From Alitta virens (Eukaryota > Annelida > Polychaeta > Phyllodocida > Nereididae), in assembly GCA_932294295.1 (NCBI GenBank), contig OW028581.1, positions 11,171,026 to 11,235,025 on the forward strand: DNA of 64,000 bases, read 5' to 3'. Shown piece after piece: positions 24,723-34,968 of this stretch. The position numbers and the translations under genes were made by a program. A model generated the notes under the pieces. The model saw only the letters and a list, made by a program, of their open reading frames with translations. It was not told where the DNA came from and made no database searches. Each line of letters opens with the position of its first letter. Position 1 is the first letter of the stretch.

Positions 24723-25403
24723 GAAACCCCACCATTAAGACCAGCCTTGGTGCACATTTTACTGGTTATAATGGTGAGGTGGTCTTAATAGTGAGGGAAA
24801 ATACAATGTATGAATGCACTTGGGTCAAAATATGGATGGTCTTAATCATTAAGTAGGTGGTCTTAGTAGAGAGGTGGTCTTAATAGAGAGGTGGTCTTAA
24901 TAGAGAGGTGGACTTAATAGAGGGGTGGTCTTAATAGAGAGGTGGTCTTAATAGAGTGGTGGGTGGGTGGGTGATCAGGGCTTCACGTCCTGTATTTCTG
25001 CACCTGATGGGCTAATTAGGACAGGCAGGGACCATGACAATGAGATGAAGGATGAAACAGCCATCCAACTTAGGCTCGACCGGGAATTGAACCCGGGACC
25101 CAGCGGTTGGAAGCCCAGCGCGCTACCTCTGAGCTAGGCCCCTGCCCCCTGGTCTTAATAGAGAGGTGGACTTAATAGTGAGATGGTCTTAATAGTGAGA
25201 TGGGCTTAATATAGAGGTGGTCTTCATAGAGAGGTGGTCTTCATAGTGAAGTGGTCTTAATATAGAGGTGGTCTTCATAGAGAGGTGGTCTTCATAGTGA
25301 AGTGGTCTTAATAGAGAGGTGGTCTTCATAGAGAGGTGGTCTTCATAGTGAAGTGGTCTTGATAGAGAGGTGGTCTTCATAGTAAGGTGGTCTTAAATAT
25401 GGA
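24723..25403. repeat. 17-bp GGTGGTCTTAATAGAGA tandem repeat, split by a SINE
   Basis: Begins like the 860-1135 repeat (CCATTAAGACCAGCCTTGGT), then becomes a tandem array of 17-bp units. After the SINE at 24961-25150 the array resumes with variants GGTCTTCATAGTGAAGT in a three-unit pattern. The array is thus an expansion of one part of an interspersed repeat. Confidence 0.85.
24961..25150 (-). mobile_element. tRNA-derived SINE (family A), copy 1
   Basis: On the minus strand the element starts with a tRNA-like head: A-box TAGCTCAGAGGTAGCGCG and B-box GGGTTCAATTCCCGG. A non-tRNA body (TAAGTTGGATGGCTGTTTCA, CCATGGTCCCTGCCTG-like, TAATTAGCCCATCAG) follows, and it ends in a CACCCACCC tail. It lies inside the 17-bp array, with TGGTCTTAATAGAG on both sides as probable target-site duplication. 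Confidence 0.85.
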
Positions 25404-26280
25404 GGTCGCTGTATGTTTTATATATTTATTCTAATGCAAAAATCAACTTCCAAACTCCTTACGGATAATTTGCTACTACAACCCCTCCAAAATACAAACA
25501 TAACCAACACCAAACATCCATGTTGTGGACTCCAAGCAGCCTTATCATCTTATCATTACGCCTGCCTGCAGCTGGTCATATAAGCTAGCTAAAAGCTTCA
25601 GACAAGTAGCATTACATTGGCACAATATTTTACATGCTGTTGAAATAAAGTAAAATGTATTACATTCACTGAAGCTGACTAACATGTCAGGTAAATGACT
25701 AATTTGTAGTCAAAATGACTAAGGTCACGTGGACAGTCAAAACCGACTTTCAGTGTATCTCATGCTAAGTGGCACAAGAAAGTTTTCAGTTATTCGGTGA
25801 CTTCCGTCTGAATCTAATCAGACAACCTACGACAATGACAGTTATCACAGCATAGCTAGTTACCTTACATTGGAGCAAGGAGACTCCCTCTAAGGCAAAG
25901 AGTTTTCCGCTGCCGAGGGAGCCACCTAGGTAATTAGGTACCCGCCTTCTGGCACAACAAGTCTCAAATAATTGTAGGACACATCTAGGTGTCTCATATG
26001 CACTGAGAATTGCTAAATTAACTCTTATCAGATGGTAGGTAATCAGTATTAAGAAGAAAATGAATGCAATATATTTTGGCCACTGTCATTTTGACAGACA
26101 GTGCACCTTTAAAGAAATTAGGACAGTCCTGTATTAGCCACCTGTTATTATCTGGTTAACTAAGTAATGGCTTGGCTTGTCTGTTGCCATGGTTACCAAA
26201 AATAGGGTTTCATTAAGGAGCATCTTCATGTAGTCAGTCATCACAAAAGTTACCATTGGTTATTTGCCTCTGGCTCGTGC
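25404..26280. other. No gene seen; relic of SINE-like family B near 25545-25640
   Basis: CAGCTGGTCATATAAGCTAG and CAAGTAGCATTACATTGGCA resemble the 3' variant of family B at 46150-46210. No coding sequence recognised. Confidence 0.4.
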
Positions 26281-27200
26281 CTAAAATTAGAAGTTTGGAT
26301 CTTATTGTGACTTGACCTTTGACCCCTGAATCATTACCATGTGCAAATCATGAACTATGCTCTGTTCAAATTTAGTTTGGAACGCATTTTTACAGCATGG
26401 ATCAAGTTATTTCAGATTTGTGTAGTATATATGTCACCTCCCTTGCCACAATATACATTGCAGTATAAGTTGGCAAGAAGGTAGCCACAACAGCATTTTG
26501 GTTGCCATGGATACCACACTCATTGTGTCATAACAAAATACTCTGCATATAAATTCTCAGCATGGCTAAATAGATGGCACTTTTCCATATTTGGAATACG
26601 CCTTCTACAACATTGACCTTTGACCCATAGGTAATTACCATGTGTAAATTTGCAAACATTATACTGTTTAGGTTTTCATTTGCATTTTGGTTGCCATGGA
26701 TACCACATTGTGTCAAAAGAAAATACTGTGCACAAGTTTTCATATTTTGTGGTTAATTTGCTTTAGTTAATATTATTCATATACTCCCAGCACAGCAAAT
26801 ATTTCCATATTTGGAATAAGCTTTTGGGAGTCTTGACCTTGGACCCTGTAGCTCATTATAACATTTAAATCATGAACATTGTACTGTTAAATGTTTCACC
26901 TGACAAAATCTTTTACAACTAAGGTCAGAATTTTCTGGTAAACGTCATCTTCCTGGATGCAATACAAATTGGTAACTAGGCAGCCATAGCAGCATTCCGG
27001 TTGCCATTGATACCACAATTATGGTGTCATAAGAAACTGCATTTCATAAGCTTTCATATGATATGCCATTTGTGTGGATTTCTGTTCCATGGTGAAAACT
27101 GTAACATAATATATCCATGGAATGACTGAAAAATAACTAAATTTCCATATTCAGCATACTGCTATTGGTGACCTTGACCTTTGACCACCAAGGTATTCAC
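26281..27200. repeat. Diverged ~220-300-bp repeats carrying TGACCTTTGACC
   Basis: Four irregular copies share blocks in the same order: TTCCATATTTGGAATA, TTGACCTTTGACC, ATTACCATGTG, GGTTGCCATGGATACCAC and GTGTCATAAGAAAA-like. TGACCTTTGACC is exact at 26313, 26614 and 27175, and TGACCTTGGACC stands at 26834. This equals a DR1 (AGGTCA-n1-AGGTCA type) nuclear-receptor half-site pair on the other strand. Whether any is bound is unknown. Confidence 0.6.
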
Positions 27201-27273
27201 CCTATTTCCATTCCGGTATCCTAGGCTATTAATTCTATAATAATGGGTGGAGTTGTGGATTATAGAAATATGG

Positions 27274-27530
27274 TTAAATCACCATTTCTGTGTAATGTTG
27301 AAATATGAAATTTTTAGTTTCCATGGCAACCGTGCTCAGTAAAAGGAAGTTTTTGCAGGTGGGTCCACATCCAAAAATGATAGTATTGACACCGTCTATC
27401 ATTGTGCAAAGTTTTAGAGCTGTATCACAAAGTGAACGATTTTTCGGCTTAGAAACCTGACTATTTGTCCAAATCCGCAGCCTTTCCATTTCTTCCAAGA
27501 GATTTTGCTGGAACTCTTCGACAGTATCGT
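27274..27530 (-). other. Unrecognised open frame, possibly coding
   Basis: On the minus strand a frame reads DDTVEEFQQNLLEEMERLRI, then TNSQVSKPKNRSLCD and VNTIIFGCGPTCKNF before a stop at 27274. The first part looks like an amphipathic helix, and AAAGACAG just upstream could be a splice acceptor. No family recognised; it may be a transposon relic or chance. Confidence 0.22.
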
Positions 27531-27649
27531 CTGTCTTTCAAGACTTGTTGCTTTTGTCAAGTTGAGTTTTTGACAAATCTTTTTGTATTTTTATAAAATT
27601 TTTCTGTTCCTGTAACCTTTAAATGTCAAATTAGAGAATTCTAAAGGTG

Positions 27650-28150
27650 TCAATATCATTTAAAATATCTCATTTAAAATTGATCTAAAAGTAGAAAACT
27701 ATGTATGTAATAATTTAACAAAGAATGTAAGGTCCGCTATAGCCAAATTACCTTGTGGTGTTAAAATGGAGACTTGCCGTTTTGTCAATTTAGCTTTAGA
27801 AGATAGTTTGTGAGTTTGTAATCCTAATGAAATAGAAGATGAGTTGCACTTTATTGGTAAATGTGAACTGTATAATGAAACCAGAAATGAATTTTATGAT
27901 AGTATATTATCTGTCAAATCCTAATTTTCCTTTTTTAAGTTTCAAGACTAATTTACATATTTAATGATTAATGAACAATTGAAAACCAGTAGATTTGTAT
28001 TTAGATGATAAAAAATTAAAAGAAATATGTTATACAATTATTAAATTTTTTATTTTATTATTTTTACACTTCATGTTCACATTATCCGCTTAAGTTCAAT
28101 TGATTTGTAGTGACAAATAAGCCCACTCGGGCTGGGTCCATATATTGTGA
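27650..28150 (+). pseudogene. LINE ORF2 C-terminal fragment with 3' UTR
   Basis: The frame shows CNLTKNVRSAIAKLPCGV, ETCRFVNLALEDSL, a stop, then CNPNEIEDELHFIGKCELYN and ETRNEFYDSIL. The C-x-N-x-IEDE-x-HF-x(3)-C pattern is the C-terminal knuckle found downstream of reverse transcriptase in several LINE clades. The 3' UTR ends near GCCCACTCGGGCTGGGTCC, a GGGCTGGGT motif also present in the LINE tail at 44660-44700. Interrupted by stops; non-functional. Confidence 0.7.
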
Positions 28151-28264
28151 TTTTCTTTTTTGTATCATATCAGTGTCTATTAGCAAGTATTCCAGAGTGA
28201 TGGCACGTGGAATAAATAAGTTCAATCTCTTTGTGTCTTTTATTTGAGTATATATGTACATCTA

Positions 28265-28404
28265 CATGGCCAATTGTGCCACGTGCGTTTTCCATGCGTT
28301 TGGATAAACGCATGGTTTTTGCCTCATTATAATAAGCTAAAAACCATGCGTTTTCTGTGCGTTTATACTTCTCATGGAAAACGCACGTGGCACATTTGAC
28401 CATG
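28265..28404. mobile_element. Palindromic MITE, CATGGCCA family, copy d
   Basis: CATGGCCAATTGTGCCACGT at the left and ACGTGGCACATTTGACCATG at the right, centre TAATTATAAT-like (TCATTATAATAAG). It is 140 bp. TA flanks each end (CTA|CATGG and CCATG|TAG). Confidence 0.85.
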
Positions 28405-28444
28405 TAGTGGTTTATTTATTTTGTATTTTATTTATACATATGTA

Positions 28445-28627
28445 TGGGTGATTAGGGCTTTAAGTCCTGTATTTCTGCACCAGTTGGGCTAATTAGGACA
28501 GGCAGAGACCATGGCAATGAGACGAAGGATGAAACAGCCATCCAACTTAGGCCCGACCGGGAATCGAACCCGGGACCCAGCGATTGGAAGCCCAGAGCAC
28601 TACCTCTGAGCTAGGCCCCCGCCCCCT
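28445..28627 (-). mobile_element. tRNA-derived SINE (family A), copy 2
   Basis: Full-length copy with B-box GGGTTCGATTCCCGG on the minus strand. Target-site duplication ATACATATGTAT (left) and ATACATACGTAT (right). Confidence 0.88.
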
Positions 28628-28979
28628 CATACATACGTATAACGTAAGCTTATGTAGTTCAACAAGGAACAAGCAAAGTTCTTTCAATAAAGGTGTAGCA
28701 CAATCTTAAGTTTTCGACAGAAGAAAATACCCAATTTCTTGGTGGATATAATGAATGCATATATGTTGGCTACTATGGTTTGAGGTCTTCACCCCAAGTG
28801 TTACCGCCGTTGCCACACGGAGTTCTGTTTTCCATTGCTTCGTCAACAACCATGATTGTGAATTTGAAACATAGTCCATCGAAAAAAAAGGTATTGAAAA
28901 AAATCCCTTTGTCCCAGAATCATCTAGTATTCTGTTTTCAGGAAAACGTTCTGAGATGGTTTTCTTTGGGAAGTTTTCT

Positions 28980-29260
28980 GAACCATCCAAAAAACGTTTG
29001 AAAAACATTTTATAAGATTGTTTCACCAGGACGTCCTTGCAATGTTTCCAGCAAACAACCATAAGAGGTTTTTTAAACTTTTTATAAAATTGTTTTACTG
29101 GGAGTTTCTTAAAACATTTCCAGCAAACAGCCAAAATAAATTTTTCAAGATTTATTTACTTGGAGTGTTTCCAGCTAACAGCCAAAAAGCGTTTTCCAAA
29201 TGTGTTATGTTTATTTACTTGGACTTTCTTACACGTTATTCAAACAAGTAATTCTGCAAT
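28980..29260. repeat. Degenerate ~75-bp tandem repeat
   Basis: About four diverged units with the order AAACATTTCCAGCAAACA, GCCAAAA, TTTTTCAAG-like, TTTACTTGG and TTTCTTA. The frames on both strands (77 and 142 codons) come from this periodicity. A SINE inserted just after it at 29292. Confidence 0.6.
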
Positions 29261-29291
29261 GATCTTTAGAAAATGTTCATGGATGTTGACT

Positions 29292-29480
29292 GTGTGTTTG
29301 TGTGTGATTAGGGCTTTATGTCCTGTATTTCTGCACCGGTTGGGCTAATTAGGACAGGCAGAGACCATGGCAATGAGACGTAGGAGGAAACAGCCATCTA
29401 ACTTAGGCTCGACCGGGAATCTAACCTGGGACCCAGCGGTTGGAAGCCCAGAGCGCTACCTCTGAGCTAGGCCCCCGCCC
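29292..29480 (-). mobile_element. tRNA-derived SINE (family A), copy 3
   Basis: Flanked by a perfect 14-bp target-site duplication CATGGATGTTGACT (29278-29291 and 29481-29494). The tail on the minus strand is CACACACAAACACA. Confidence 0.92.
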
Positions 29481-29554
29481 CATGGATGTTGACTAAAAAA
29501 CGTTTGGAAAACATTATACAAAGTTGATTTAATGGTATCTTCTACATGAATAGC

Positions 29555-29640
29555 TGGTGTAGTGGTTAGGGTGAAGGACTGTGGGGCTAAGGTTAGGTAG
29601 GTTGTAGGTTCTAACCCAGCTTGGGACAATCATCAATGAA
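29555..29640 (+). repeat. tRNA-like SINE head
   Basis: TAGCTGGTGTAGTGGTTAGG fits a Pol III A-box region, and TTGTAGGTTCTAACCCAGC about 40 bases on fits a decayed B-box. Unrelated in sequence to SINE family A. Body not identified. Confidence 0.4.
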
Positions 29641-29666
29641 GGCTGTTCTTTACTTTTTTTGTTCAT

Positions 29667-29885
29667 CATACACCGTTTTCCCGCGGCAGCCATGTTGGCA
29701 ATTTTGCCTCATTGACCTTATTTTGATTACATCATATAATTATGACTTCTTAACTTCTCCATTGTTCTTGCACTCTGTGACCTGACCATGGCCATTGTCG
29801 ACTGATGATGTCACAATATTATAGTGCAAAGAGAGGTCAATAAGGCAAAAATGCTAACATGGCTGCTCTGTGAAAAGTGTGTATT
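29667..29885. mobile_element. MITE with ~50-bp TIRs, uninterrupted copy
   Basis: The left end (GCAGCCATGTTGGCAATTTT, GCCTCATTGACCT) is matched in reverse complement by the right end (AGGTCAATAAGGCAAAAATG, CTAACATGGCTGC). The middle has GTTCTTGCACTCTGTGACCT and CGACTGATGATGTCACAAT. The same element at 57129-59033 is split by a Tc1 transposon. Confidence 0.8.
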
Positions 29886-30560
29886 ACTTGTAAGAAATGA
29901 ATAATATCAACTGAGTTGTACAACCTACCCTTCATCATTCAGTCAACATAAAAGTTTTAGATGGGAATGTTGAAAACCTTCATTATGTACATCTTCAAAA
30001 GTTGTAAAAATGTTTTGGTCAAACTTTGTGGATGTCTAAAACCATTTCAAAAAATGTTCAGTAACGTTTTTTGCCCCCCAGATATGCTGTCAAAAAACTT
30101 CTAAATGGACGTTCATATAACCAAATCTGGTACATTTAAAAACGTTATTGTGTTTGTTGGGTAGTACACACACATATGTACAATGTATACTGAGCTCTGT
30201 GTAATACGTTTTTACCCCGACATCCACCTCTTGACCTCCTAGAAACAAAAGATATTTCTCTAGTCTCAAAGGAGAGTAAAGTACAATGGATAAAAGAAAT
30301 TTGAGTCGACAAGACAAAAAGGAGAGAAAAGATTAAGGAAGCTCAGGTTTCCTTCTACAAGGCAGGTGGCTGTTCGTGGAAAGCCGAGGGGATTATTTTT
30401 GCCTTTTTTCTTGCACCCAGTGAAGCCTAGTGTTCATGGATGTTGTCAACAACACTGTGCCAGCAAATCAGATTACCTAATAAATCCTAGACATTGGTTA
30501 TCGAATCAGGCACTAATAGGAACAAACTCATTCAGCCCACGCACATATTGCTTACCATAA
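29886..30560. other. No gene seen
   Basis: Contains AAAACGTT-type words resembling the tandem repeat at 28980, at 29980-30150. No protein-like frame. Confidence 0.35.
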
Positions 30561-30564
30561 GACC

Positions 30565-30740
30565 TATTGCCAAGCAAGCATGGCCAACATACATGTGCGT
30601 CCGAGTTTGCAGAATGAGCCCCATGCAGCAGTTTTTATCATTTTTCATTGGATTCTATGTGCATGTGGTTTTACAGCTTTCCTACCCATCTGAATCTATT
30701 TTATACTGAAAAATAATGAGTGCACACACTACTAGAATGC
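30565..30740. repeat. Dispersed repeat, copy 2 of the 5615-5800 family
   Basis: AAGCAAGCATGGCCAACATA, GCAGAATGAGCCCCATGCAG, TTTTATCATTTTTC and AAAATAATGAGTGCACACAC follow the same order as copy 1. Confidence 0.55.
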
Positions 30741-31770
30741 ACATGGGATGTGCGGAGCTCTGCCCATTGGAGCAGGGACACTTTGATCCCAAGTGGCCAC
30801 TGGCCATTGAAGTGGGATCCAAATCGTCGCCAGGTTGCATATTGGGACAAGAGCCGCATTTTGACTGTAAGCAGTGACATTTAAGGATCCGACAGTTGGT
30901 ACCATTGAACGATGATGTTGACTCATATGGAGTGTGAAAAATGTTTAACTTGTTCAGAATCACTTTTCATCGCTTTAATTGATGTATCCATACCATTCTC
31001 TAGTAAAGGAATTTCATTGGTCAGGAGTGTCACGGCGGGGTCAACTCATTTAACTATAACGTCTGGGTCTTTGCTGATTGGCTAGTTTTAAGGTGTATTT
31101 CGACTTATTTGCTGTAGTCCAGGGGCCAGCGGGACTTACCGGTGCACCCCCCCCCCCCCCAAGGACTCTATGTGTATGGAACCATATGTGTATGGTAGAA
31201 AAAACATGTTTCCAAGAAAATAGTTGGAATCTTATATCTCATCTCCTAATTGACATATTTGAGTGCTTGAAAAGACTAAATGGTTTTCAGACAAGAGTAA
31301 TTCACACATAGACATTACCATGCCCTCAGTGCACTCTTTGACATCATATCTGTGGATGCTGTGATTTTCTTAATCAACTTTTTCATAAAACTGGTTTTTA
31401 CTTTGCCATTTTATATCATTGTATGTATTTGATGCATTTAACAAATAGGATTTGCTAATTTTGCATACATTATGGTGAATTTATGGACAGCTTTATTGTT
31501 GCTTTTTTGCTGCTGATACTCGCATAGGTTCTACTAAGCAGGTACTAACCATTCTAAAGCTGAAACTCCATGCTGCTGTCATGGATAGTTCACTGGGCTA
31601 CTATACTAATTGAGGATTCTACATGCAGTTGTCAAACATTGCTTTGGACCAGTGCACTCACTGTATATAGGTATACATTTACAATGAGACAATGAGCCGA
31701 AGCAATAGAGATAAGTTTGTTGTCTCTTATACTGGCAGACTTGGTGACTCGAAGTTTAATTTATCTTCAA
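30741..31770. other. No gene seen; C-homopolymer at about 31146
   Basis: Contains CCGGTGCA followed by 14 C. Frames on both strands at 30680-30960 overlap each other and lack motifs. Confidence 0.4.
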
Positions 31771-31772
31771 GC

Positions 31773-32400
31773 TTACCACCAATGATAATGTTTAGTTATC
31801 TTGACATTATTTTTCACAACACAATGAGGACAATTGTCCTGATCAGCTGCCAATTGGTGAACCTGTAAATATTCTAAAAGTAGCTGTGAAAACATGGATG
31901 TCTTCGGAGAAAAGATCTTTACTCTGCATGGCCCACGTTTTTGGGCTATTTGAATCTTCTTGGCATGGCTTGTAGAACTATATTGCTTAGACCCCACAGG
32001 TTGAGATGAATGCAATAACATGCTATTCATCTCCTGTATAAGAGTTTGTGCGTCACATCCCAGTGAACTTGAAGTGTCTGAATGTTGCCTTGTGAGACAA
32101 GCTCAGAGAAATGATCGAGTTTCCCAAGTATATGAAGCGATTGAACACCCATTGGCTCCATTGTTTAATTCTTCCCTAGATGTTATAACAGTTTTCATAG
32201 TTCACCTGATCATTAAGAGTCCAAGCATCAGATACTAGTTCCTCACATCGCCATGCTTTTCCATATCAATGTTCCACAAATAAATTTGTCCTGAGTTCTG
32301 AGTTCATCACCATTCTGACATGTCAGACCATGCCATGCAGGATAAGAACACCTCATTCCATCTATACAGCAGAGACAAGGGCCTCTAAAGAGTAGGCATC
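31773..32400 (-). pseudogene. Cysteine-containing protein-like relic, unidentified
   Basis: Read on the minus strand, blocks in different frames look protein-like: GPCLCCIDGMRCSYPAWHG (about 32330-32390), CEELVSDAWTLNDQVNYENC (about 32190-32255), then a frame with RQHSDTSSSLGCDAQ running through QLLLEYLQVHQLAADQDNC and PHCVVKNN to a stop at 31773. The C-x-C-C and C-P-H-C patterns could be decayed zinc ligands of a transposon protein. No family can be named; stops and frameshifts exclude a working gene in this form. Confidence 0.3.
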
Positions 32401-33000
32401 TTATGAGTAAAGTCATTTACCTTTTTATTCTATGCTTATCTACAACGGTTGCTGGCCCTATCATGGCTGCTTTTCTATATCAATGTACCACAGTTAGGTC
32501 AGACCTTTCATGTACAACAACACTGTTAGTCAAAATAGCACAAGGCTACAATACAAACCCTTGTGAAGAGAAGTTGGGATTTTTGCTCACTTGCTTACAT
32601 TTGTATCCACCCAATCCAATAAGCTAGAGATGGCCTACTCACTGGAGAGTTGATAACATAATCATGCTGCTGGGCTGCTTAACCAACTGAAATCAGCAGT
32701 GATAATGGTACTAAGATTGGACCAATTTCGGAGCCCTATATAAGCCGATGGACAGGCTTGCTGCATTTGGATCAGTCTCATGGTTATAACTTCTTCTTGA
32801 GTCATCCATGAAGTGGGACTTCATACCACCACATACAGGATCACTATTCATCACAAGTGGAATGTGGAATTTGCAATTTTGCCATCAATAATCCAGTTCT
32901 ACTTTTGGCAGACAGGGTGCCAAAGAGGTCAGTGGCCTTTGCCTAAAGTAGTGGATGCATGTATATCAAGGAGAAGATGATTGTGCAACATTTCCAGGAA
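32401..33000. other. No gene established
   Basis: A 74-codon frame from an ATG at 32403 starts with a hydrophobic stretch (MSKVIYLFILCLSTTVAG) like a signal peptide and has four cysteines. It has no supporting context and overlaps repeat-like sequence, so I do not call it. Confidence 0.25.
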
Positions 33001-33003
33001 CTG

Positions 33004-33345
33004 TTCTTGTTCAGAAGTGCCGTATTATTATTTTTTGCTTCAGAACTGCCGCACTTTTTTCATGAAAATGAAAATAATGAAAGTACGGCACTTCTGAACG
33101 AGAAACAACTACGGCACTTCTGAACCAAAAAAAAAAGTATGGCACTTCTGAAGCAAAAAAAACAATACGGCACTTCTGAACAAGCCACAACTACGGCGCT
33201 TCTGAACCAAAAATAAATAAATACGGCACTTCTGAACAAGACACAACTACGGCACTTCTGAACCAAAAAAAAAAAAAAAAATACGGCACTTCTGAACAAG
33301 AAACAACTACGGCACTTCTGAAGCAAAGAAGCAAAAAAATTATAC
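33004..33345. repeat. ACGGCACTTCTGAAC satellite with an inverted start
   Basis: From 33085 onward TACGGCACTTCTGAAC recurs about every 25-40 bp, alternating spacers AAGAAACAACT-like and CCAAAAAAAAAA. At 33012-33055 the motif appears twice in the opposite orientation (GTTCAGAAGTGCCGTA), so the block can fold back. It lies just downstream, in the transposase direction, of the Harbinger gene. No coding meaning; the overlapping 99-codon minus frame is a product of the repeat. Confidence 0.85.
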
Positions 33346-33367
33346 AAAGTTCTGAACAACTACAATG

Positions 33368-33423
33368 ATTTATATATTATTGGTAATTAATGTATGGGAA
33401 AAACGTCAAATTCCAGGAGAGAC
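33368..33423. repeat. 54-bp direct repeat, copy at the 3' side of the Harbinger gene
   Basis: TTTATATATTATTGG, TAATTAATGTATGGGAAAAA and CCAGGAGAGAC match 34957-35010 with about eight differences in the same orientation. Together they bracket the transposase gene. Confidence 0.7.
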
Positions 33424-33563
33424 GAAATCTACCTGGGATGGTGTTTATTTTGGGTGGGTCAGACAGGAACTATTTTTTTTTATTAACACAAGAAGTGTAC
33501 ATGGTCTGCTTTTTTGGGAGGATTTGGTGGCCTTGAAAAAGGCCGGGTTGTTTTGTGGTATCT

Positions 33564-34889
33564 TTATACCATGTTATCTTGCCATGGCACACTTTCTTCT
33601 TCTGAATTAACATAGTTGACCAAGTACTTCTGTTGATTCTTGGCTGCATCAGTCATAGAATGGCCTCTAGTGGGTGGTGGCATTTCATCAATTTCTCCAG
33701 CTGCCCTCCAATTTCCTGGGGTGATTACATGTGTGATTGAATCTTCCTGGTCCACCATGTTGTTTTGGGCAGTTGGATACCTTATTCTCATCAGATTGTG
33801 GAGGCAGCAGCATGCAATGACTATGGATTCCACTGTCTTGGTTTTCTGTGTCATGGTAGTCAGGAGACACCTGAACCTTGCTGCAAGGATCCCAAATGCA
33901 TTTTCCACAATTCTTCTTGCCAGGGAGAGTCGGTAATTGTATATCCTCTGCTCCTTGGTCATGTTTCTGAGGGGCAGTGGCTTCATCAGCCAGGTTCTCA
34001 AAGGAAAGGCATCATCTCAGACAATGAAGTAGGGAAGAGCTATGCCACCAGGAAGAATTGGTTCAGGTGGAGGTAACCCAAGGGTCCCTTCTTCAAGTGC
34101 TTCCCTCAGGACTGTCGTGCTAAAAACTCCTCCATCCGATCCAGCTCCGTTAGCTCCACAGTCTACATTAAGGAACTTGTAGTCAGCATCCACAAGAGCC
34201 ATGAGTACAATGGAGTGGTATCCCTTGTAGTTGTAGTACACGGAACCACCTTTGGGAGGACATCTGATGGCCACATGCTTTCCATCAATGGCTCCAACAC
34301 AATGAGGAAAGTTCCATCTTGAAAAGAATAGTTCAGCGACTTGTCTCCACTCTTCTGGAGTTGTGGGGAAGGCTAGGAGATCATCAGAATACTCTGCAAT
34401 TATGGCTTCACAGACTTCTCGAATTATCAAGCTGATGGTGTTGTGGGCCACTCTAAAGCCATACATGAGGGACTTGTAGCTGTCTCCAGTTGCCAAATAG
34501 CGTAGGGTGATGGCAAGTCTGAGTCCTGGCTCCAAAGCTTTCCTCAAGAAGGTGTCTTTTTTGGTATTCCTAAGACCAATTTTGTCAAGGACCTCTTGGA
34601 ATAAGGCTGGTTCCATTCTCATAAAGTTGGTGTAACTTTGGGTATCCTCGATGAACAGTTCATTCAGTAGACGCTCATAATATCCCACCTGAGGTCTTCT
34701 CAACAGCCAGGGCCTCACCCAAAACCTCCTCCTCCCCCTCCTCCTCATGGCTGCCAGTTTTATTTTTTCTCTCTTCCTCTCCTCCTCCTCAGCCAGTGCT
34801 GTCATCACACAAGCAAGATGTAAATTAAATGTATAATTGGCCTGAGCAGCTACTAGTAGCAAGGCTCTATTTCGTTCTTGTTGGTGCAT
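33564..34889 (-). pseudogene. PIF/Harbinger (HARBI1-like) transposase, one nonsense codon
   Basis: DDE-superfamily nuclease of PIF/Harbinger transposons, which cuts at TIRs and normally works with a separate Myb/SANT DNA-binding partner. The start is ATG at 34887-34889. Residues 1-60 are basic and coiled-coil-like (EEEERKREKIKLAAMRRRG); 60-190 are the helical N-terminal region with LAITLRYLATGDSYKSL. The catalytic core has D202 (VGAIDGKHVAI), D252 (GANGAGSDGGVF) and E329 (RRIVENAFGILAARFR). Length (441 codons) is normal. The only break is TGA at codon 291 (34017-34019), between YFIV and DDAFPLRTW, where a glycine codon is likely ancestral (GGA to TGA). The frame is otherwise intact, so inactivation is recent or the stop is polymorphic. 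No Myb partner is nearby. A domesticated HARBI1-type host gene is less likely given the stop and satellite flanks. Confidence 0.9.
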
Positions 34890-34949
34890 GTACTTGGTCC
34901 TTCCTCTTCTGCAGCTAGAGACAGAATGATCAAGAGCAAGAGATGCAGC

Positions 34950-34968
34950 CCCTATTTATATATTTTGG
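34950..34968 (-). promoter_or_regulatory. Putative TATA box of the Harbinger transposase
   Basis: On the minus strand the sequence reads AAAATATATAAATAGGGGC, a good TATA box about 60-75 bp upstream of the transposase ATG, leaving room for a start site near 34925. It sits inside the direct repeat 34957-35010. Confidence 0.45.

Noticed and set aside
28540..28627. Apparent tRNA gene on the minus strand (and at each SINE copy)
   Set aside because: The A- and B-boxes belong to the head of a repeated ~185-bp SINE; anticodon and acceptor stems pair poorly, and the sequence continues into the SINE body.
28706..29134. 142-codon minus-strand frame
   Set aside because: Overlaps the ~75-bp degenerate tandem repeat, with a similar open frame on the opposite strand.
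32403..32627. 74-codon frame with a signal-peptide-like start
   Set aside because: ATG-initiated and hydrophobic at the start, but no conserved cysteine spacing, no context and a single short frame; chance is as likely.
33060..33359. 99-codon minus-strand frame with repeated CRSCFLFRSAV
   Set aside because: Direct product of the ACGGCACTTCTGAAC satellite.
33640..34076. Plus-strand frames of about 100 codons
   Set aside because: Antisense shadows of the Harbinger transposase.
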